Origin: Sipunculus nudus
Lineage: Eukaryota; Annelida; Sipuncula; Golfingiida; Sipunculidae
Direction: 5' to 3'
Length of the DNA: 64,000 nt
Assembly: GCA_026874595.1 (NCBI GenBank)
Contig: CM049322.1
Coordinates: 8,362,900 to 8,426,899, forward strand
Under the pieces are notes generated by a model. That model was not told the DNA's origin. It saw only the letters and a program-made list of their open reading frames with translations, and made no database searches. Both the position numbers and the translations under genes were made by a program. This document shows positions 61,497 through 64,000 of this stretch, one piece after another (position 1 is the stretch's first letter; each line of letters starts with the position of its first letter).

Positions 61497-62214
61497 CTGA
61501 GAATTAAAAAAAATACAAAATCATATTAGAATGATAAATGACTGAATTATGATATCCAATGAACTTCAAGTACAGTAAAAAAATTATTACAATGTAATTA
61601 AAAAAAATGCAGTATTATTAATAAAAAGATTACTATGCAAGAAGTTCCCATATTACAGATTAATATGGATGGAATTGCGGAACTGACACTTTAAAATGGA
61701 ATGATTATTTTTTTACAGAAAAACATGAAGATATTGATAATTATGTCTGATATTTTCCTAAATGGCTGTGTACATGTTTCCATGTATTACATCTGTTTGT
61801 TAAAGGTGTGTTTACTTTAAATATTCCCCACTACAAGTCTACAAACATCCTTGATGTAAAAAGGCATATGCCACCCTTCGACCAGACGTTGTTTCTATTC
61901 TCTTACAAGTCCAGTTTTGTGCGGTGTGGGCACACGCAAAACCCATGGCTGAGATACTTACAGAGTGGCAGAGTTTGAACAGCTAACACAGGCTTATATT
62001 ACACTAATGAATGCTGATTGAAATTCCCTCAATGTTACTAAAATTAGAAATCAACCTAGTTGACCATGTTCTGGAGGCAACATGTTTGATTAGTGTTAAT
62101 TCACTGTTCTGATAATTTTAGTCATCAAATTTTTGCTATGTGTATGCTGTCAATAGATACTAAGTATACTTTGTTTTTTCCCCTGAATGATTTGCATTTG
62201 ACGCTGCTGATTAG

Positions 62215-62400
62215 GCCTGGACAGTCGAGGGGTAAACTGCTCAGCTCTCTCCGCTGGCGACCCGGGATCGATCCCTGGCATAGCTATGAGAGCAGGTTGT
62301 AGTTGCCCATTAAATGCCAGTGGTTATCTCCAGGTTCTCCCGTTTCCTCATTCTCTACAGTCTACTGAACGCCCCCATTGATGGATTGTGCCACAATTAG
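62215..62400 (+). mobile_element. tRNA-derived SINE (type C)
   Basis: 'gacagtcgaggggtaaactg' (A-box region), 'cccgggatcgatccctggca' (B-box-like GGGATCGATCCC), then 'ttctcccgtttcctcattct'. Different body from types A and B. No clear target duplication seen. Confidence 0.65.
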
Positions 62401-62454
62401 TTATAATAGCTATTTGTACAACTGATGTAAATTAAATAAGTTTATATATTAGGC

Positions 62455-63200
62455 TTGATCCTGGGCCCCTGGGTGCTCTGAAATCACCATCGGGCATCCG
62501 ATCTTCATTGTGTCTCATAGATTATGAACTTACAAACTAGAAGATACAATTTGTGCACATCTGACATTCAGGGTGCCCATATAACATATCTTTTTCCTAT
62601 AAGTTGCAGAATATAGGTCATGGTGAACTAATTTTAGGCTCTCAAAGACATTTGTCTGGAGCCTACCAGAATATTACATTAGAAGATTCTCTGCATAATG
62701 GATACAATTTGTCTTGTGTGCTCAGTATCATGATTTTGGCTCCAAGGTCACAGAATAAAGGTCACCATGCATGACCTAATTTCAGGTTTCCTAGGAGATT
62801 TGCCAAGAACATCCCTGGGTGTTGTGTTAGAAGATTCTAGGCCTAACATTTTTGTGCCCATTAGACATTCAGGGTGGTGAAAATAAAACATCTTTATTTC
62901 TATGTGTTGCAGAATATGGGTCACTGTGACCTATTTTCATGTTTCCAAGGTCCTCCTTGAAAGTCACATTAGAAGATTCTAGGCCTAATGGATAATTTGT
63001 GCTCCGTCTGACTGTCTGGGTGCTCTGGGTTTTTGGCCCATAGGGCATAGAATATAGGTCACCATAACCTAATTTCAGGTTTCCAAGACTGGCCTGTAAC
63101 CTCCCTGGATGTACAGTTAGAAGTCTCTAGGTCTAGTAGTTACAATTTGTGCCCTGTTAATGGAAAGACAGCCAGAGAACAACAGACAAAGGGTGACTGC
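62455..63200. repeat. tandem ~140 bp repeat, about five units
   Basis: 'gttagaagattctaggccta', 'aatataggtcaccatgacct', 'aatttcaggtttcc' and 'attcagggtg' recur. It ends in 'gccctgttaatggaaagaca' and 'gacaaagggtgactgcaata', akin to the tail of the 9.5-10.5 kb block. Confidence 0.85.
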
Positions 63201-63312
63201 AATAGCTCAGAGAACTTCCAGTATAATAAAGTATGTTACCTTATTCCCACTTTACTTTAATTATTACCTGTGGACAATGAAAAATATTTGTTATCATGTG
63301 ACTGGTACTCAC

Positions 63313-63457
63313 TGCTCATCTGGTGTAATCTGAAGTACTCGCTGAACTGCTTGGATGGACTTTTTCTCAGTCTGTTTATCCTGTTCAAAGTTTCGCAAAT
63401 CCATATACACAGTCTGAGGCTCGCTGACTTTAAGTGTTTTACTGACTGTGTTGATGG
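63313..63457 (-). CDS. exon 1 of the visible part (internal exon of the gene)
   Basis: Acceptor 'acttttcag', donor 'gagca|gtgagt'. It encodes INTVSKTLKVSEPQTVYMDL (1-20), then RNFEQDKQTEKKSIQAVQRV and LQITPDE. It enters with two bases of a split codon, so at least one more coding exon lies beyond 64000. Confidence 0.85.
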
Positions 63458-64000
63458 CTGAAAAGTAAAAAGAAATGCACAGGTGGATTATTATGAATTA
63501 TAACTTAATGCAGGTGTTCATAATATTCAGATTTTTACACATCAGCATTACATCTATGTCTGAGGGGTAAAATGATGAACATAATTTCATTACTTACATT
63601 ATTTTTTATATAAGTTTTAAAGAAATATATACTTATAATATAATTTATTTGGTTTATAAATGCGTAATTTTTAAATGTAAAAATCTTTTTAAAATTGATG
63701 ATCAAATGTTGCAGTCTGAGGGGCTGTAAAATCATTCTGTTGTCCTGTAAAAGTTAGGTATGAAAAACAAACAAACAACACACCTTAAACAATACATGTA
63801 TGTCAAATTCATGATATATGAATGATGTAAGATATCTGATGTTGTATGGCAGATTTGTAATGTCACCATGCGGAAAATCTTTAAAGTTGTAAGGTAGAAT
63901 GTGATACCTTAATGTTGTAAAATTGTTGATGTTGTGTAGAGATATGTGATGCTAAAATGCCAAGAATCTTATTAGTTGTACGATAGATTTGTGATGCCTT
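63458..64000. other. intron (partial) with a degenerate tandem repeat
   Basis: 63800-64000 has loosely repeated 'ttgtaaggtagaatgtgata' and 'gttgtacgatagatttgtga' words at about 45 bp spacing. No coding. Confidence 0.5.

Larger units (their letters stand above)
61497..63312. other. intron between exons 1 and 2
   Basis: No exon seen. Includes a SINE at 62215-62400 and tandem repeats at 62455-63200. Confidence 0.5.
19532..63457 (-). other. gene: multi-module NDK-like (pseudo-nucleoside diphosphate kinase) protein, 22 exons, 5' end outside window
   Basis: Twenty-two exons were joined by GT-AG borders with continuous reading phase: 4007 coding bases, 1334 residues and a stop. Residue numbers in the exon entries start at the first full codon of the 63.4 kb exon. 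Residues 1-190 are charged and low-complexity, and 191-440 contain conserved-looking segments without a known name. Then come five NDK-like modules at about 442-578, 630-787, 812-965, 1010-1145 and 1196-1334. The fourth is the most canonical (VLVIKPEAVRK, then ENAVNKLVELLGPADP, then RNGL). In every module the NDK N-x-x-H-G-S active-site motif is absent (for example RNGLMCS), so phosphotransfer is unlikely and a scaffold role is inferred. A DNAAF8-like or other ciliary protein is possible but unproven. Confidence 0.85.

Noticed and set aside
1-64000. CRISPR arrays, operons, prophage or bacterial defence genes
   Set aside because: All tandem arrays here lack spacer structure, and the genes are spliced and eukaryotic.

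Overview
The window is eukaryotic. It has short exons separated by long AT-rich introns with GT-AG borders, many dispersed repeats, and no operon-like packing. Repeat blocks built from degenerate units ending near 'gtcagctgagctaaaa', with stretches like 'gcgatggtgtggc' and 'acggacggacgg', are of a kind I associate with molluscan genomes. The best guess is a mollusc, perhaps a bivalve or gastropod. This rests on memory of repeat style, not on a search.

Layout. (1) Bases 1-315 are the 3' end of an ETS1/ETS2-class transcription factor gene on the + strand, which stops at 313-315. A probable ~5.8 kb 3' UTR follows, with a good poly(A) signal at 6109. It contains a striking array of CACATG E-boxes and CCAAT motifs (1972-2289). 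(2) About 6.1-19.5 kb is a gene-poor gap between convergent genes, filled with dispersed and tandem repeats and MITEs. (3) From 19532 to beyond the right edge, one gene occupies the - strand. I assembled 22 exons from splice sites and reading phase. The phase is continuous through every junction and gives 1334 codons plus a stop, with the 5' end outside the window. The protein has a charged, low-complexity N-terminal part followed by about five tandem nucleoside-diphosphate-kinase-like (NDK-like) modules. None shows the NDK active-site N-x-x-H-G-S motif, so it looks like a multi-module pseudoenzyme. NDK-like modules are frequent in cilia and flagella proteins, and a DNAAF8-type axonemal dynein assembly factor is one possible identity, but I cannot confirm that.

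The introns of this gene carry most of the unusual structure. A ~2.1 kb, 39-bp minisatellite (59.29-61.40 kb) was grown out of an exon/intron border, so each of about 54 units repeats a strong 5' splice site next to the real one. A second minisatellite (54.4-55.0 kb) repeats a 3' splice-site-like motif in the sense direction. A third (41.0-41.9 kb) has a 29-bp unit. A 4.3 kb DNA transposon with CCCAGCCAGCA termini and CAACGTTG-rich ends has split a tRNA-like sequence with a TAT target duplication. A 1.5 kb element with TAA duplications sits between two copies of a duplicated SINE segment. Two copies of a ~305 bp MITE with TTA/TAA duplications flank the last four exons. One SINE has intact target-site duplications.

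No prokaryotic systems, CRISPR arrays, rRNA or functional tRNA genes were seen.
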